DNA of 45,557 bases. Source: Prosthecochloris sp. (GTDB taxonomy: Bacteria; Bacteroidota; Chlorobiia; Chlorobiales; Chlorobiaceae). Each line of letters opens with the position of its first letter. Position 1 is the first letter of the stretch. This document shows positions 1 through 8,734 of the stretch, piece after piece. A model generated the notes under the pieces. It saw only the letters and a list, made by a program, of their open reading frames with translations. It was not told where the DNA came from and did not search any database. Where the stretch lies: the NCBI GenBank assembly GCA_015482705.2, contig JADMLA020000046.1, positions 1 to 45,557 of the forward strand, given 5' to 3'. Position numbers and translations under genes: made by a program.

Positions 1-1
1 A

Positions 2-400
2 GTCAAGAAAGAAGAAGCGCCGCCGGAACAGACGCTCGCGACGCAGAAGGAGATCAGGAAGGCCATTCATCAGCCGCAGGGGGTCGAGGGCGGTATCGGT
101 GACTCCCAGATATTTACGAATGTTGATACGATGCCGTCATTTATCCGTCAGAGGAAGCCGCGTTATCCTGCGTCAGCCCGTCGTGCAGGCATCGAGGGGA
201 AGGTGTTTGTCAGTGTCCTGGTTTCAGAGAAGGGGAAACCGATAAAGGCGAAGATTATGAAACGTGAGCCGTCCGATCAAAAGGTTTTTGACAAGTCGGC
301 GATCGAGGCTGTTATGAAATCAAAATATTCGCCTGGTATTCAGCACGGGAAGCCGGTCAAGGTGTGGCTAATGATTCCGATTCGTTTCATGTTGCGGTAA
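2..400 (+). CDS. tonB: TonB family energy transducer, C-terminal part (5' end outside window)
   Basis: The frame is open from base 2 to the stop at 398-400, with no start codon before the ATG at 131, so the gene begins left of the window. What is visible is a charged, Pro-containing linker (KKEEAPPEQ) followed by a TonB C-terminal domain of about 85 residues. That domain has the family pattern PRYPxxARRAGIEGKV, then a beta-strand pair, a helix (FDKSAIEAV) and a final strand ending IPIRFML. By family knowledge, TonB spans the periplasm and passes proton-motive energy from ExbB/ExbD to TonB-dependent receptors. The window holds four intact receptors that would need it. ExbB/ExbD probably lie to the left (inference). 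Which receptor it serves cannot be told from the sequence. Confidence 0.88.
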   Translation, partial: VKKEEAPPEQTLATQKEIRKAIHQPQGVEGGIGDSQIFTNVDTMPSFIRQRKPRYPASARRAGIEGKVFVSVLVSEKGKPIKAKIMKREPSDQKVFDKSAIEAVMKSKYSPGIQHGKPVKVWLMIPIRFMLR

Positions 401-466
401 ACAGTGAGGCAATTAAGGCTTATAGCGACGTATAGATAGATTTTATCTGCCGTTTTTGCAAAGCCA

Positions 467-1516
467 TTGTCTTTTTATGACGGGGATGCAGTGAGAGTAC
501 CGATGGCAGGTTGTGGTGTAACGCATTACAGTTGGGAAAAAGGTTTCGATACCCATATAACAGACGGCTTTTCCCATACTCGGCCGGATAGCTTCGAGCA
601 CTGCTGGTATTCTCCGAAAAGTATCGGTCGGGGGATGATCCGCAGGATAATAATTCGGGATGGGTTTGAGCTTTGGGTTACTGATTTTCTGTTTGGACGG
701 GATACCTGCTTTTCATTTCAAGGTTGTCCTTCTTTTCTTCTTTTTGGTTTTTATCTATCGGGGCACTATGAAGCGGTTGTAGGAAAGCCGGAGAGGGAAT
801 TGGAATTCTGCAGTGAACATCAGTATCTCCTCTATATGAAAAAGCTGGACGGATTCGGCGAGGTTAAGGCGGGAACTCAGTTGAGAAGTGTATCTATCGC
901 CATCAGACCCGAGATGTTTTTTTCCTACTTCGAGGATGATATCGGTCATTTGCCATCGGTTTTTCAGAGGATTTTCGAAGAACAGGACGGCAGTATTTTT
1001 CGAAGGATAAGGGGGATTACGCCTTCTATGCATATTGCCTTGCGTCAGATTGTTGACTGTCCTTATCGTGGTATTGCACGAAAGCTTTTTTTGGAGAGCC
1101 GTTCCCTCGAGCTGATGGCATATCGGTTGAAGCACTTATCTGTTTCTGAAACAACGCATCAGATAAGAGAGCATGTTATGCATCCTGGGGATAGAGATCG
1201 AACGGAGTTTGCAAAAAACCTGCTGTTGAGTAATCTCGAAGCTCCCCCGCATCTCGATGAGCTCGCTGCAGTGACGGGTATGTCACATCCCAAACTCAAT
1301 CGTTGTTTTCGGCAGATGTTCGGCAAAACGGTTTTCCAGTATCTGAAAGATGAGCGGCTGAGGCAGGCTCGGGTCATGATTGAAAATCAGGGATTGACCG
1401 TAACCGAAACCGCTTATTCTGTCGGGTATTCAAGCCTCAGTCATTTCGCCAAAGCATACAAGCATCATTTCGGCGTATCGCCCGGTGCCGATTGTCGCAG
1501 AAAAAAAGGTTGCTGA
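467..1516 (+). CDS. AraC family transcriptional regulator
   Basis: 349 residues if the TTG at 467 is used; GTG 491 or ATG 503 are equally possible because no clear Shine-Dalgarno site decides the start. The C-terminal ~100 residues form the double helix-turn-helix of AraC/XylS proteins: helix pair one around DELAAVTGMSHPKLNRCF, and helix pair two around TVTETAYSVGYSSLSHFAKA, ending HHFGVSP. The N-terminal ~230 residues would be the ligand-sensing part and resemble the PchR type (pyochelin regulator), as does the second AraC protein at 40977-42026. It stands directly upstream of, and codirectional with, the LolA-like/OMP/RND genes, so it may control them. No operator for it could be identified. 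Confidence 0.88.
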   Translation: MSFYDGDAVRVPMAGCGVTHYSWEKGFDTHITDGFSHTRPDSFEHCWYSPKSIGRGMIRRIIIRDGFELWVTDFLFGRDTCFSFQGCPSFLLFGFYLSGHYEAVVGKPERELEFCSEHQYLLYMKKLDGFGEVKAGTQLRSVSIAIRPEMFFSYFEDDIGHLPSVFQRIFEEQDGSIFRRIRGITPSMHIALRQIVDCPYRGIARKLFLESRSLELMAYRLKHLSVSETTHQIREHVMHPGDRDRTEFAKNLLLSNLEAPPHLDELAAVTGMSHPKLNRCFRQMFGKTVFQYLKDERLRQARVMIENQGLTVTETAYSVGYSSLSHFAKAYKHHFGVSPGADCRRKKGC

Positions 1517-1734
1517 ACCGATGTCTTTTCATGGATAGAAGGTGCAGCTCCCACATTGTTATTTACTCCGTGTTTTCAGCACGGGGAGAAGGCAGTTTTC
1601 CGCTGTTGTTAACCTTTTGGAAACCTTTCAATTCAAGCAAACTTTCGCCGATCGTCATACTCTGTTCGCCATCCGTTAGCGTAGAATTTATTCCGGTACT
1701 ACTTTTTTTCAAAACTTTTAAACGGGAGTTACCA

Positions 1735-2532
1735 ATGGTGAAAAAAACTCTTTTTGCACTGATGTGTTCAGCTTTGCTGTTTCCTTCAGACCGGAATATC
1801 GTCTTTGCTGAAACAGTTGGGGTGACAGGGTATGATGTGATGGTGATGGAGGATGAGCGACCAGATGGTGATGATCGGACATCGGTCTTGAAAATGACTC
1901 TGGTAAACAAGCGTGGAAGCAAACGGATTCGTGAGGTTTCTTCATACTCGAAGGACTATGGAAAAGATAAAAAATCGGTCATGGTTTTCGATCGACCGGC
2001 AGACGTCAAAGGGACTGCTTTTCTGTCCTGGGAATATGATGATCCATCGAGGGAGGATGACAAGTGGCTGTATATGCCGGCCATGAAGAAGGTTCGGCGT
2101 ATCAGCGGAGCTTCGAAAAACGAATACTTTATGGGCAGTGATTTCACGTATGACGACATGGGAGATCGTCATGTGGACGAGGATACTCATACGTTGCAGG
2201 GTGAAGAGGCCGTCGGAGAACAGATGTGCTGGAAAATCGAATCGATCCCGGTCGACCCGGGTGATATGTATACCCGTAAGGTTTTATGGGTGAGCAAAGA
2301 GGAGAATATGATACTGAAGGCCGAATACTATGATAAAGATGGCCTCCTCAAGGTGTACAGGGTGGTTGATTTCGGTAAAGAGGGAGGCTTCTGGACAGTC
2401 AGGCATTCGGAGATGGAGAATATTGTCAGGAATCACAAGACAGTGATGGAGTTCAGTGCCATGCGGTATGACACTGGACTCGGTGACAAGCTGTTCAGGG
2501 TGTCATCCATTCAACGGGGCCGCATTCATTGA
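1735..2532 (+). CDS. Outer-membrane lipoprotein-sorting (LolA-like) periplasmic protein
   Basis: An open frame extends back to 1492, but ATG 1735 is chosen. It follows a GGGAG site about 8 bases upstream and gives a signal peptide (KK, then a hydrophobic core, cleavage after VFA at residue 25). The 265-residue product has the hallmarks of the COG2834 LolA-like group: a strand-rich half clam with SVMVFDRPADVKGTAFLSW, then DDKWLYMPAMKKVRRI, then SDFTYDDM. This group is often encoded beside RND/MMPL transporters and is thought to carry or bind a lipidic cargo in the periplasm. Its stop overlaps the next gene's start, so the two are probably translated together. The cargo is unknown. Confidence 0.82.
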   Translation: MVKKTLFALMCSALLFPSDRNIVFAETVGVTGYDVMVMEDERPDGDDRTSVLKMTLVNKRGSKRIREVSSYSKDYGKDKKSVMVFDRPADVKGTAFLSWEYDDPSREDDKWLYMPAMKKVRRISGASKNEYFMGSDFTYDDMGDRHVDEDTHTLQGEEAVGEQMCWKIESIPVDPGDMYTRKVLWVSKEENMILKAEYYDKDGLLKVYRVVDFGKEGGFWTVRHSEMENIVRNHKTVMEFSAMRYDTGLGDKLFRVSSIQRGRIH

Positions 2533-3800
2533 ATTGGCAAAAGAAGTTGCTGCAGGCTCTTGTCGTGGCTGTGGGGTATTTACCGTTTACTGGTTCCGCA
2601 TCGGCTGCGGATGAGAGCTCGTGGATGGAATGGGTGGAAGTCGACGGATGGGTCGAAGGTGCCCGGTCCGTGCGAAATCGTTCTCCTCACGATGCTTTGG
2701 TGTCGAGGGTTTGGGGACGTCTCAAGTTATCGTCCGAGGTTGACGATGTGTATGCACACCTTTCCGTCGATGCCCAGAAAAACTGGAGGGTTGAGGATGA
2801 AACAGGGATCGATCTGCACGAAATCTGGGCGGAATACACTGCTGAAGGATGGGATGTGCGTGTCGGCCGCCAGGTGATCATCTGGGGTAAAGCCGATGGC
2901 GTACAGATCACTGATATTGTTTCGCCACCGGATTACACCGAATTTATCACTCGGGATCTCGAGGAAATTCGACTCCCCGTAGATGCCGTCATGTTCAGGT
3001 TACTGGGTGACGAGGTCGATGTGGAGTTGATCTGGATTCCCGTTTTCAGGGCGGCTGTTCAGCCTTCTGCAGATAATCCCTGGGCCCTGGAACAGGATAT
3101 TCCGGATGATGTGCGGGTAATGGTTTCTCCGGTAGATGAACCGGAAACGTCACTGGAAAACAGTGAAATTGCGCTGAAGGTCTCTGCATTCTGGTCTGGT
3201 CTCGATGTTGCGGTTTCGGTATTCCACACCTGGGACGACAATCCTGTCATGTACCGGACAATCACTGGCAGTGATGAGGGAGAGGTCGAGATTCATTTTT
3301 CGCCTGAGCATCGCCGTATGACGGTTTTCGGTTTGGAGTTTTCCCGCCCCTTGTCGGACTTCGTTTTCAGAGGAGAGGCTGCCTACTATCTGGGGCGTTT
3401 TTTCGAGCCACGGAGCATTACCGGGAATCCACTGGAGAAAAACGCATTGCAGTGGCTCGGTGGAGTCGACTGGACTCCGGGAAATGACTGGTCGGTGATT
3501 ACACAGTTGACGGGTACGGCCGTTATGAATCATGAGTCTGAAATGGCGGCTGAAAAGCATGCCATGTCTGCGACGTTGCATGTTTCCAAAAAGCTGATGC
3601 GGCAGACTCTGACGCTTTCGAACATGCTTTATTACGATATCGGGGAGCAGGATTTTTTCGATCAAATCAAAGCGGAGTATGCGGTCAGAGATGATCTGCA
3701 TCTTTTTACCGGAGTCGATGTGTTTGGCGGTGGCGGGAATTCTTTCGGACGGTACCGTGATAATTCGCAGATATGGGTCAAGGCGAAGTACAGTTTTTAA
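2529..3800 (+). CDS. Outer-membrane beta-barrel protein (DUF1302-like)
   Basis: 423 residues starting at TTG 2529, which overlaps the previous gene's stop by four bases. This start gives a good signal peptide (QKKLLQALVVAVGYLPF, cleavage near ASA-AD at residues 25-28). The body is built of alternating strands with few helices and ends in Phe (KAKYSF), the classic C-terminus of an outer-membrane barrel. Around residue 112 it carries VGRQVIIWGKADGV, the pattern of DUF1302-type barrels that are often co-encoded with LolA-like proteins and MMPL transporters. I infer that it is the outer-membrane arm of the export system completed by 3938-6337. The family call is by motif memory only. Confidence 0.72.
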   Translation: MNWQKKLLQALVVAVGYLPFTGSASAADESSWMEWVEVDGWVEGARSVRNRSPHDALVSRVWGRLKLSSEVDDVYAHLSVDAQKNWRVEDETGIDLHEIWAEYTAEGWDVRVGRQVIIWGKADGVQITDIVSPPDYTEFITRDLEEIRLPVDAVMFRLLGDEVDVELIWIPVFRAAVQPSADNPWALEQDIPDDVRVMVSPVDEPETSLENSEIALKVSAFWSGLDVAVSVFHTWDDNPVMYRTITGSDEGEVEIHFSPEHRRMTVFGLEFSRPLSDFVFRGEAAYYLGRFFEPRSITGNPLEKNALQWLGGVDWTPGNDWSVITQLTGTAVMNHESEMAAEKHAMSATLHVSKKLMRQTLTLSNMLYYDIGEQDFFDQIKAEYAVRDDLHLFTGVDVFGGGGNSFGRYRDNSQIWVKAKYSF

Positions 3801-3937
3801 GGCATCTCGATTTTTTTATTCCGCGATTCAATCGCTTCGTTGAGCGGTTAGAAAGGGGTTTCTGTACTCCGTTCGTCATGCGCTTGAACGGCTCTCGACA
3901 ATAAATAGAGGTTCCCTTAATACAAACCAATTATCTC

Positions 3938-6337
3938 ATGTTGAACATAGAATCGATAAACAAACGTTTTCGTGTATTCGGAGAGTGGATTCTGAAGTAC
4001 CGCTGGTTGAACATTATTTTGTTTCTTCTAATTCTCGGCGGTTCGTTTTCAGGGCTCAGGCAGCTTCAGACCGATGTGGACATGGATAACTGGTTTCTGG
4101 AGGATGACGAATTGCTTGTCACTAAAGAGCGATTCGAGGAAATCTTCGGTAGTGATCAGTATTGCGCTGTTCTGGTTCAAGCCGACGATGTTTTTGCTGT
4201 CGATGCGCTGTCAAAGATCCGGGAGATGAGCAACGAGCTTCTCGACCGGGTGCCATATGCCGACGATGTGATTTCATTGACCGATTTCGAGTTCAGTCGG
4301 GGTACGGAAGATGGGCTGGAAATCGGTGAGTTGATTCCTGAGGAGATCCCTGAAGATCCTCAGGAGCTCGATAAGATTCGCCAGCAAGCACTTGCAAAAC
4401 CCCTCATGAAGAACCGTATTTTTTCGGATGATTCCCGCCTGGCATGGGTAATGCTGAGAATGAAACCGATTCCGGATGACTGGAAGGATCATTATGCTGA
4501 AAATCCCGAGGTGATTGTCGGCCGCATGGTCAACGAGATCGCAGGGCAGGAGAAGTATCGCTCGCTCAATCCGTTGACAAGCGGTCTCCCGGTAATCAAT
4601 GTCGACAAGCAGAGTTTCCTGAGTGGAGAAATCGTGCGTTTGTTCGGATTGTGTCTGTTATTTACGGTATTGATTCTCGGTTTTTCCCTGCGAAGTTTCT
4701 GCGGGGTGGTGTTTCCTTTGTTAAGTGCCCTTTCAGGTATTGTGATCGTGCTTGGTTTACAGGGACATCTGGGGGTGGTTTTCGACCCTTCCATGATATT
4801 TATGCCGGTGTTTCTGGGACTTGCGGTTTCCGTGGGGTATGCCATCCATCTTTTCAATCACTTCAAACGATCGTTTTTCAGCACAGGCAACCGTCGAAAT
4901 GCAGTGCTCTATGCGGTTGAGGAGACAGGCTGGCCATTGCTTTTCAGTGCCCTGACCACAATGGTTGCATTGATATCTTTTCTTTTCATTCCGTTACATC
5001 CCATCCGATTTGTCGGTATGACATCAGCGGCATTGGTCGGTGTGACCTACGTGCTGGCGATCGTTTTGCTTCCAACACTTCTAAGCTTCGGAAAAGACCG
5101 TCGGCCTGTGGTTGTCGAGAGTGGAAAGAATGATGGGGTTCTTGGGCGTCTCATGGTATGGCTGGGTGATCATGTGTTTGCACGGCCAGCACTGACAATG
5201 AGTGTTTTCGGGATTCTTGTCGTCATCTGTACTGCAGGGATCTCCCGCTTCGAGGTGTCGTTCGACGTTCGGCGTACTTTCGGGCTCAAGGTTCCCTATG
5301 TCAATAGGGTATACGAAGTCGGACAGAGTAAGGTCGGTTCATTGTACTCCTATGATGCGGCAATCGAGTTCGATAATCCGGGCGATGTGCTCGAGCCGGA
5401 AAATTTGAGGAAGATCGATGGCCTTGTTGAAGAGGTCAAGGCGTTTTCGCTGACAAAAAAAGTGACCTCCATCGTCGATATCATCAAAGATATGAATCAG
5501 TCGCTCAATGCGGGTCTGCCGGAATATCACCGTATTCCCGACAGTAGGGAGATGGTTGCGCAGCTTCTCTTGCTTTACGAAAATGCAGGAGGACTCGAGG
5601 TGGAGAAATGGGCGGATTATGATTACCAACGTGTGCGTTTGATGGTCGAACTGGGTGACTACAATTCAGGGGAAGCGATGAGAGAGCTTCAGGTGATACA
5701 GGATAGGGGCAAGGAGCTGTTTCCCAGCGCTAAAGTGCTGCTTGTTGGTGCTGTTTCGCAGTTTACGGTTATGCAGGATTATATGACCTGGGGTCAGATT
5801 ACATCGTTTTTTCTTGCTATGGGGGCGATTGCCGTGCTGATGGCGCTGGTTTTCGGTAGCTTGAAAACCGGTTTGATTGCCATGATTCCCAATGTTTCTC
5901 CAGCTCTTGTCGTCGGCGGAATCATGGGTTATGCCAATATTCCGCTCGATATGATGACCGTAACGATCATGCCGATGCTGCTCGGACTCGCAGTTGACGA
6001 TACCATTCATTTTATCAATCATGCGCAGCTCGAGTTTGTTCGGACAGGTAGCTACAGGGAAAGTTGCAAGAGGGTGTTCACTGCTGTCGGTTCAGCTCTA
6101 TTCCTGACTTCTCTGGTGCTCATTCTCGGGTTTTCAGCGTATCTCGTGTCGGTTACACATGTGTTTTTCAACATGGGGTTACTGATAGGTAGCGGTATTT
6201 TGACGGCGCTGGTTGTCGATTATTTCGTTACACCTATCCTTTTGGCATGGTTCAAACCGTTCGGTAGTGAAACTGTTTCCTATAAACAGAAGGTTGCGGA
6301 ATCATGCCGTGAAAAAGAGCCTGAAAGCGTACTGTAA
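3938..6337 (+). CDS. RND superfamily exporter, MMPL/HAE3 type
   Basis: 799 residues with the two-fold repeat of RND proteins. TM1 lies at about residues 22-42, a periplasmic loop follows, then five helices that include LGLAVSVGYAIHLFNHFK (near residue 293). A second soluble loop is followed by five more helices that include LGLAVDDTIHFINH (near residue 681). The paired Asp in the second half is a proton-relay feature; the first half has Ser-Val instead. No MFP adaptor gene is nearby. The upstream LolA-like and barrel genes (1735-3800) are the likely partners, an arrangement seen for HAE3 transporters that move hydrophobic molecules such as hopanoids or lipids. A 137-base gap precedes it, so it may also have its own promoter. 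Substrate unknown. Confidence 0.9.
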   Translation: MLNIESINKRFRVFGEWILKYRWLNIILFLLILGGSFSGLRQLQTDVDMDNWFLEDDELLVTKERFEEIFGSDQYCAVLVQADDVFAVDALSKIREMSNELLDRVPYADDVISLTDFEFSRGTEDGLEIGELIPEEIPEDPQELDKIRQQALAKPLMKNRIFSDDSRLAWVMLRMKPIPDDWKDHYAENPEVIVGRMVNEIAGQEKYRSLNPLTSGLPVINVDKQSFLSGEIVRLFGLCLLFTVLILGFSLRSFCGVVFPLLSALSGIVIVLGLQGHLGVVFDPSMIFMPVFLGLAVSVGYAIHLFNHFKRSFFSTGNRRNAVLYAVEETGWPLLFSALTTMVALISFLFIPLHPIRFVGMTSAALVGVTYVLAIVLLPTLLSFGKDRRPVVVESGKNDGVLGRLMVWLGDHVFARPALTMSVFGILVVICTAGISRFEVSFDVRRTFGLKVPYVNRVYEVGQSKVGSLYSYDAAIEFDNPGDVLEPENLRKIDGLVEEVKAFSLTKKVTSIVDIIKDMNQSLNAGLPEYHRIPDSREMVAQLLLLYENAGGLEVEKWADYDYQRVRLMVELGDYNSGEAMRELQVIQDRGKELFPSAKVLLVGAVSQFTVMQDYMTWGQITSFFLAMGAIAVLMALVFGSLKTGLIAMIPNVSPALVVGGIMGYANIPLDMMTVTIMPMLLGLAVDDTIHFINHAQLEFVRTGSYRESCKRVFTAVGSALFLTSLVLILGFSAYLVSVTHVFFNMGLLIGSGILTALVVDYFVTPILLAWFKPFGSETVSYKQKVAESCREKEPESVL

Positions 6338-6375
6338 AAAGAATAAAATATGTGAATTGTGGTTCTGGTTGTTAT

Positions 6376-6399
6376 TTTATTTAGACTTTTTATAATTAA
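6376..6399. promoter_or_regulatory. Candidate operator, TTTAGAC-type site 1
   Basis: An AT-rich tract holds TTATTTAGACTTT, with TTTAGAC at 6380-6386, about 46 bases before the methyltransferase start at 6432. The same core recurs before other genes of the window (8588, 25620, 42350 and, weaker, 7554 and 26907). It could also be a promoter element; TATAAT occurs at 6391. Confidence 0.4.
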
Positions 6400-6431
6400 C
6401 TGATGCGTGAATAATAATATCAGGATGGTTT

Positions 6432-7463
6432 ATGAAATTACCGGTTTTAAACTCTCCATACAGCCAGATTAACAATCTGTTGTATAAAAGTTACCTGCCT
6501 CAAATAATAAACAGTGCGGTTGAAACTGGATTATTTGATGCGCTCTCGGGTAAGTCGCTTTCCTTGAGAGATCTTGCACAAGAACTGAATACCGACGAGC
6601 GTATTACAGGCGCTCTGCTCCGAATTTTAGTGGCCATTGATTTTATGAAAGAGCAGGATGGCTATTACAGTCTTACGGTTCTTTCTGAAGAATATCTGGT
6701 GAGTAATTCTCTTGTTAACCAGTTGGAGGCGGTGAGAATGTTTGCCGAAGGTACCAGTCCGTTCGACGGTTTGAAGCAGGCCTTGAAGGGAGAGACCAAA
6801 AGGTTCAATAGCGGGATGTGGGTATCGGAAAATGCTGTTCTGGCTATGGAGAAAAGTGCTAAAGCAGGGGAGATACAGGCGGCAGTTTCATTTATAAAGA
6901 GTATGCCGGATTTTTACGGTGCAATCAAAATGTGTGATTTTGCAGGGGGGACAGGTCACTACTCTTTTGCGTTCTTGCATGAAAACGGCAACCTTCATTC
7001 TCATGTCTACGACTTGCCGGAGGTGTGCTCTCTGGCAAAAGAACTGAAGTGTCGGGAAGAGAATTTCGATCGGATAACATATCATGATATCAACGGCTTG
7101 GGGGATTGCTCGCTGGGGAATGACTATGGTGTGTTTTTCATTTCCCGCTTTTTGTATGAGTGTAGAGAGGAAGCGGTTTTGCGGGCATTTTTGAAAAAAG
7201 TGAACGGTTCCATGAAAAAAGGTGGATTGTTTATTTCAAGTCACATTGCGTCTTGTTCAAAGAAAGAATGCGGCTTGACAATTGCCATGGTCGAGCTGAT
7301 GACGCAAGCCAGGGGATATCCTGTGTATAAATTATCTGTAAATGCATTGAAAGATGCTCTCGGTGAAACGGGTTTTGGAGAAATCACCATACTACAGCCA
7401 GATGAAAGTGTTGCTTTTCCAATCCAGTTGTTGGCTGCCAAAAAAACAAAGGATGCCGAGTAG
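6432..7463 (+). CDS. Family-2 O-methyltransferase (BchU/CrtF/acetylserotonin-MT fold)
   Basis: 343 residues, the usual length for this family. Residues ~1-100 form a winged-helix dimerisation domain (SAVETGLFDAL, then SLRDLAQELNTDERITGALLRIL). The Rossmann SAM-binding domain follows, with motif I as CDFAGGTGHYSFAF near residue 168, the acidic end of strand 2 as VYDLPEV, and FFISRFLYE later. By family knowledge these enzymes methylate hydroxyls or ring carbons of small aromatic or tetrapyrrole molecules; BchU of green sulfur bacteria is a relative by fold. It stands in an accessory transport region rather than a pigment cluster, so its substrate is open. A second enzyme of the family follows at 8735. 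A candidate operator lies upstream at 6376-6399. Confidence 0.85.
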   Translation: MKLPVLNSPYSQINNLLYKSYLPQIINSAVETGLFDALSGKSLSLRDLAQELNTDERITGALLRILVAIDFMKEQDGYYSLTVLSEEYLVSNSLVNQLEAVRMFAEGTSPFDGLKQALKGETKRFNSGMWVSENAVLAMEKSAKAGEIQAAVSFIKSMPDFYGAIKMCDFAGGTGHYSFAFLHENGNLHSHVYDLPEVCSLAKELKCREENFDRITYHDINGLGDCSLGNDYGVFFISRFLYECREEAVLRAFLKKVNGSMKKGGLFISSHIASCSKKECGLTIAMVELMTQARGYPVYKLSVNALKDALGETGFGEITILQPDESVAFPIQLLAAKKTKDAE

Positions 7464-7547
7464 GTCATAGAGGAGTGATCTGATAGGGGGTCTTCAAGCA
7501 TGTGTCTCTTTTATCAAGAGCAGGGATATGTTGTTTTGTGAATTTTA

Positions 7548-7570
7548 TATTTATTTAAACTAAGTAAAAT
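7548..7570. promoter_or_regulatory. Candidate operator, TTTAGAC-type site 2 (weak)
   Basis: TTTAAACTAAG at 7554-7564 in an AT-rich tract matches the recurrent palindrome with one change in the core. It precedes the small ORFs at 7679-8386, whose coding status is doubtful, so the site itself is weak. Confidence 0.22.
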
Positions 7571-7678
7571 TTTGTCACTTTTGACGTGTTGATTATGATC
7601 GACATTGCTGGCGGTCACACTGATAAATAAAAAGTTGTACAAAGGCCTTGTTCGGTTCAGGTAGAAATTTATGCACGG

Positions 7679-7891
7679 GTGTCCAGGTGCTGTGAGTTGA
7701 ATGAGGATGATATGCTGATGTGTGAGGCTTTGTCGATTTCTGTGGGAGCCTTGGAACGGAAGCGGTTGTACAGATCGGTGTTCGTGACAAGTATGGCGAT
7801 TACAGCAATCGAGTCGAAGGATTTCAGGGTTGTTTCGGCAAGCGGGATACTTGGCAGAATCCTTGACGAGGTTTGTTTTCGCATGCAATAG
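7679..7891 (+). CDS. Small hypothetical ORF, doubtful
   Basis: A 70-residue open frame (ATG 7711 is another possible start) ending in VCFRMQ. I recognise no domain. The C-terminal half (VFVTSMAITAIESKDFRVVSASGILGRIL) reads like a plausible folded segment and uses codons like those of its neighbours, but the N-terminus does not and there is no convincing ribosome-binding site. It lies in a 1.27-kb stretch between two methyltransferases that looks like decaying sequence, so it may be a remnant. Confidence 0.22.
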   Translation: MSRCCELNEDDMLMCEALSISVGALERKRLYRSVFVTSMAITAIESKDFRVVSASGILGRILDEVCFRMQ

Positions 7892-7921
7892 TAAACGAAA
7901 ACAATAAAAAGGAGTTAAAAA

Positions 7922-7960
7922 ATGAGTACTGATTCTTTTTTGCGAGTGCAGATTGCCTGA
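7922..7960 (+). CDS. 12-codon ORF with a strong ribosome-binding site
   Basis: ATG 7922 is preceded by AAAAAGGAG with ideal spacing, the best initiation signal in this stretch, yet the frame closes after MSTDSFLRVQIA. Either it is a leader peptide or it is the broken 5' end of the small membrane-protein gene(s) that follow at 8052-8386. The reading frame of the 7922 start is the same frame as the ORF at 8207-8386, which favours a damaged gene. Confidence 0.3.
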   Translation: MSTDSFLRVQIA

Positions 7961-8051
7961 TTGTTCATGCTTCGTGTTGCAGGTATGCTTGCGCATATGT
8001 CGTTGCATAACGTTTTCAGCTTTCAGTTGGGGAGAGGGGTTGATCGGCGCA

Positions 8052-8225
8052 ATGCAGCTTGAAGGGGCTACTCTTGCTTCCACTGCAGAAACTGCAATGC
8101 TTCCTGCACATGAAGGGATGAGTGGGGCGATGTTCTATGTTGCCCTAGTTTGGCTCGCCTTGTTGATGGGGCCGGTAATTCTGCCGTTGCTTTCGGGCCG
8201 AAAAGTATGGCGTGGAGGACGGTGA
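8052..8225 (+). CDS. Small membrane protein ORF, possibly 5' part of a frameshifted gene
   Basis: The ATG at 8052 opens a 57-residue frame with one hydrophobic segment (AMFYVALVWLALLMGPVILPLL). It ends within KVWRGGR and overlaps the start of the next ORF by 19 bases. If a single-base frameshift is allowed near 8210, the two ORFs join into one protein of about three membrane helices. No family is recognised. Longer upstream extension in this frame is Cys-rich and unlikely to be real. Confidence 0.35.
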   Translation: MQLEGATLASTAETAMLPAHEGMSGAMFYVALVWLALLMGPVILPLLSGRKVWRGGR

Positions 8226-8386
8226 TCGTTGGGGTGGTGATGGCTATGGGAGGCTTGTTGGGCAGTGCCTTTCATCTGACGGTCCACGAAGAAATTCCAT
8301 TCGGGCTTGCAGGAATCGTTCTCTGTACGGTGCCGGGAATTACAGTTGGTGTCTTTGCCGAAAAATGGGTGAAAAGTGATACATGA
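8207..8386 (+). CDS. Small membrane protein ORF, two predicted helices
   Basis: 59 residues from ATG 8207. Helix one is TVIVGVVMAMGGLLGSAF and helix two FGLAGIVLCTVPGITVGVF, joined by a short loop with His and Glu (HLTVHEE). Codon choice looks like that of real genes in the window. It begins inside the end of 8052-8225, so it is either translationally coupled or the 3' part of the same gene after a frameshift. Function unknown. Confidence 0.4.
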   Translation: MAWRTVIVGVVMAMGGLLGSAFHLTVHEEIPFGLAGIVLCTVPGITVGVFAEKWVKSDT

Positions 8387-8587
8387 GTTTATGTATTCCT
8401 CGAAAGGCAGGATTCTGTGTCTTCTGTCAGCCGGGGATTAAATGAAAATCGGATATGGACATGTTGCAGTCCTGGGCGATACAGGGACTGCAATTGTTGT
8501 GTTTTGACTGATTGTTTTGCCAGGATTGGTTTTTCTGAATGCAAGCAGGAGGGAGAGGATGATTCCTGTGGCTTTAATTTATTTAAT

Positions 8588-8606
8588 TATAATTAGTCTA
8601 ATTATA
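8588..8606. promoter_or_regulatory. Perfect 19-bp palindrome, TTTAGAC-type operator site 3
   Basis: TATAATTAGTCTAATTATA is a perfect palindrome with 9-bp arms around a central T. It lies ~130 bases before the methyltransferase start at 8735 in an otherwise gene-free stretch (8387-8734). Of the recurrent sites in the window this is the most symmetrical, which fits binding of a dimeric repressor. The remaining intergenic sequence shows nothing else that I can support. Confidence 0.5.
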
Positions 8607-8734
8607 TATTAATACATTATATTCTTGTCGAAAATTGGTCATGCGCATGATTGATAATTATTGACTTGTAGTAAATGATCTGGAGTAGGCAAGCGCTATG
8701 CTCTTCAATAGCAGTGATTCATCAATAGTAATGG

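Noticed and set aside
1492..1734. 81-codon N-terminal extension of the LolA-like protein
   Set aside because: It overlaps the AraC gene's end and lies before a clear ribosome-binding site and signal peptide starting at 1735.
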